Source of the DNA: Hylemonella sp. UBA2468
GTDB taxonomy: Bacteria > Pseudomonadota > Gammaproteobacteria > Burkholderiales > Burkholderiaceae_C
Direction: 5' to 3'
DNA: 17,382 bases
NCBI GenBank assembly: GCA_002342165.1
Contig: DDPM01000004.1
Location: forward strand, 14,372-31,753
Below are positions 16,417 to 17,382 of the stretch, piece by piece (position 1 is the first letter of the stretch; each line of letters opens with the position of its first letter). The notes beneath the pieces were generated by a model, which made no database searches, was not told the origin of the DNA, and worked only from the letters and a program-made list of their open reading frames with translations. The position numbers and the translations under genes are program-made.

Positions 16417-16617
16417 TTAAGACTTTGATGCAGGTGTTGCAGCTGGCAACGGTGCGTTTTGAGACACTGCAGCAGCAGGTTTCTTAGCGCCATCGAGCCA
16501 GTTGAACTTGTTGGTGCTTAGCAGAATGAGGTGAATCATGGCTGCCAGACCAAATAGAAAAATACCTTGAACTACCATGGCCCGTAACGGGTCATAAAGT
16601 CTCCAAATGCGCCACAT
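16417..16617 (-). CDS. pufA: LH1 antenna alpha polypeptide
   Basis: The 66-residue protein has the standard LH1 alpha core: [18 protein letters not shown], a single membrane helix with the BChl ligand His29 ([12 protein letters not shown]), then TNKFNWL. After NWL there is an Ala/Pro/Lys/Ser-rich tail of 25 residues (DGAKKPAAA...ATPASKS), longer than in most LH1 alpha chains and possibly processed. The start is the ATG at 16617, with GGAG eight bases upstream; the frame is open further upstream through the 74-codon ORF but that part is not alpha-like. Unlike the usual direct pufBA arrangement, a separate ORF lies between pufB and this gene. Confidence 0.97.
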   Translation of the reverse strand: MWRIWRLYDPLRAMVVQGIFLFGLAAMIHLILLSTNKFNWLDGAKKPAAAVSQNAPLPAATPASKS

Positions 16618-16625
16618 AGTAATGA

Positions 16626-16631
16626 CTCCTA
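16626..16631 (-). promoter_or_regulatory. pufA ribosome binding site overlapping the orf74 stop codon
   Basis: On the minus strand TAGGAG contains both the TAG stop of the 74-codon ORF and the GGAG that lies eight bases before the pufA ATG. A ribosome ending on the ORF would be placed at the pufA start, so the two are probably translationally coupled. Confidence 0.7.
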
Positions 16632-16853
16632 AATGAGATAAGACATGAAGGTGTGCACAGACGTACTCACACCGGACACCAAACTTTTGGCGTTTTCTGC
16701 GCCGGGCAACATCGTTCTCCAGTGCATGCCAATTGCAGAGGCTGCAACGGCAAACAACCATAGAAAGACAAATGCCAGAACGAAGATCGTCCAAAACGCA
16801 TATGTCTCATCTGCACGCAGATGAACATCTGTATCAGTATTCGTGTAAGACAT
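16629..16853 (-). CDS. Unknown 74-residue single-span membrane protein between pufB and pufA (beta-antenna-like, no His ligand)
   Basis: I do not recognise this protein from a named family. It has a polar N-terminus (residues 1-18), one long hydrophobic segment (about 20-43, [20 protein letters not shown]...), then [13 protein letters not shown] and a tail ending in HTFMSYLI. Laid against PufB without gaps (offset two residues), ten of 38 positions match. They include L12, D15-E16, F20, V29, A35-V36, A38 and W45-R46. The PufB ligand His37 is Ser39 here and His19 is Trp21. It has a strong ribosome binding site (AAGGAG, eight bases before ATG) whose leader shares ten bases with that of pufB, and its stop overlaps the pufA site. 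Its place implies antenna-level expression. A structural, quinone-channel or assembly role in RC-LH1 is inference; a duplicated, decaying beta gene is the alternative. Confidence 0.8.
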   Translation of the reverse strand: MSYTNTDTDVHLRADETYAFWTIFVLAFVFLWLFAVAASAIGMHWRTMLPGAENAKSLVSGVSTSVHTFMSYLI

Positions 16854-16885
16854 GCTGTTTACTCCTTCAAACTTCGACTAACAAC

Positions 16886-17029
16886 TTAGAACCAGGGACG
16901 CCATGCCCACACCAGGATGTGGGCTATCACTGCAACAGCTGTGAAACCAACAAGGCCCTGCATGTAGTACTGGTGGAACTCCTGGGCTTCATCGTCCGTC
17001 AACCCGGATATAGAGGACCGATTCGACAT
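16886..17029 (-). CDS. pufB: LH1 antenna beta polypeptide
   Basis: The 47-residue protein is a standard LH1 beta chain: [20 protein letters not shown], then a single membrane helix with the BChl ligand His37 (AVIAHILVW), and the C-terminal WAWRPWF. His19 is also conserved. The gene is found by reading the minus strand between bchZ and the 74-codon ORF; it is shorter than most ORF cut-offs. AAGGAG lies seven bases before the ATG at 17029. Each LH1 beta chain pairs with a PufA chain and holds bacteriochlorophyll a in the ring around the reaction centre. It is 96 bases after the bchZ stop. Confidence 0.97.
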   Translation of the reverse strand: MSNRSSISGLTDDEAQEFHQYYMQGLVGFTAVAVIAHILVWAWRPWF

Positions 17030-17124
17030 ACGAGTACTCCTTCACTAAACGGCCTTGCGGCCAACGATGCGCACAACCCGCGCAACCTGGGTATCCGCAG
17101 CGCCATGCCACGACATTCTGTAAA

Positions 17125-17382
17125 TCAAGCGGTCACTCCCATGCCCAACTCGCGACCTGCGCTTTGAACATGCTCAGTAGCCACTTCTTCCGAACCCGCT
17201 TCACGCGCGCGGCGCTCGGCCTGATCTCGCAAGCGCTTGGCGGCGGATATTTGCACCAGCACGGGCTGTGCCGCCACCAACTCACGCATGAGGTGTTGTG
17301 CCTCGGTATGCCAAGCCGCGTTGCCAGAAGACACACCCGAAACACCACGTGCATGAGTGGCTTCGACTTTGTCCATTTCGGT
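17125..17382 (-). CDS. bchZ: Chlorophyllide a reductase subunit Z, C-terminal end (partial)
   Basis: The frame enters from the window edge and ends with TGA at 17125, giving the last 85 residues. AQPVLVQISAAKRLRDQAER is the typical C-terminus of BchZ, a small helical domain shared with the light-independent protochlorophyllide reductase proteins. BchZ is one of three subunits (BchX, Y, Z) that reduce the B-ring of chlorophyllide a to give the bacteriochlorophyll macrocycle. Its position directly before pufB is the usual arrangement bchXYZ-puf in purple bacteria. No ORF resembling pufQ lies in the 95 bases between bchZ and pufB. Confidence 0.9.
   Translation of the reverse strand, partial: TEMDKVEATHARGVSGVSSGNAAWHTEAQHLMRELVAAQPVLVQISAAKRLRDQAERRAREAGSEEVATEHVQSAGRELGMGVTA

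Noticed and set aside
16618..16794. N-terminal extension of the pufA frame upstream of MWRIW
   Set aside because: The frame is open by chance through orf74, and the residues are unlike any alpha chain; the ATG at 16617 has a good ribosome binding site.
16978..17124. PpsR/CrtJ sites (TGT-N12-ACA) near pufB
   Set aside because: I looked for the pattern in the bchZ-pufB, pufA-pufL, crtC-hydrolase and divergent gaps and found no match; the main promoter probably lies upstream of the window.

Overview
The window comes from a photoheterotrophic purple bacterium, most likely a betaproteobacterium of the Burkholderiales/Comamonadaceae type (Limnohabitans, Rhodoferax and Rubrivivax relatives). This rests on the gene order bchZ-pufB-[orf74]-pufA-pufL-pufM-pufC-crtA-crtD-crtC, on the tetraheme PufC, and on several Bug/TctC periplasmic binding proteins, which are typical of that order. 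No rRNA, tRNA, CRISPR array, insertion sequence or phage gene was seen.

Right part (about 9278-17382, all minus strand, transcribed right to left): the end of a photosynthesis gene cluster. It holds the C-terminus of BchZ, both LH1 polypeptides (PufB and PufA), reaction centre subunits L and M with all chlorophyll- and iron-ligand residues, and the RC cytochrome PufC. Then come CrtA, CrtD and CrtC of the spheroidene/spheroidenone branch, and an alpha/beta hydrolase. Spacings are short or overlapping, so it reads as one superoperon. The most unusual item is a 74-codon ORF between pufB and pufA. It has its own Shine-Dalgarno sequence, one membrane span and a beta-antenna-like pattern, but both beta-polypeptide histidines are missing. 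Its stop codon overlaps the ribosome binding site of pufA. A strong hairpin plus T-tract sits between pufA and pufL.

Middle (7611-9268, plus strand): a secreted parallel beta-helix protein and a YhhQ-type queuosine-precursor transporter, tightly linked.

Left part (1-7423, minus strand, visibly more AT-rich): an eight-gene catabolic-looking cluster. In transcription order it encodes a Bug/TctC binding protein, an SDR dehydrogenase, a TauD/TfdA-type dioxygenase, a second Bug/TctC protein, a VOC protein, an FAD aromatic-hydroxylase-like protein, an alpha/beta hydrolase and the N-terminal 290 codons of an aconitase/LeuC-like hydratase that runs off the window. Together these could take up an organic acid, oxidise it and hydrolyse it, but the substrate cannot be read from the sequence. 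No transport membrane subunits and no regulator lie in the window.

No stretch over 300 bases lacks a gene. The largest gaps are 4568-4754 and 7424-7610 (each about 187 bases).
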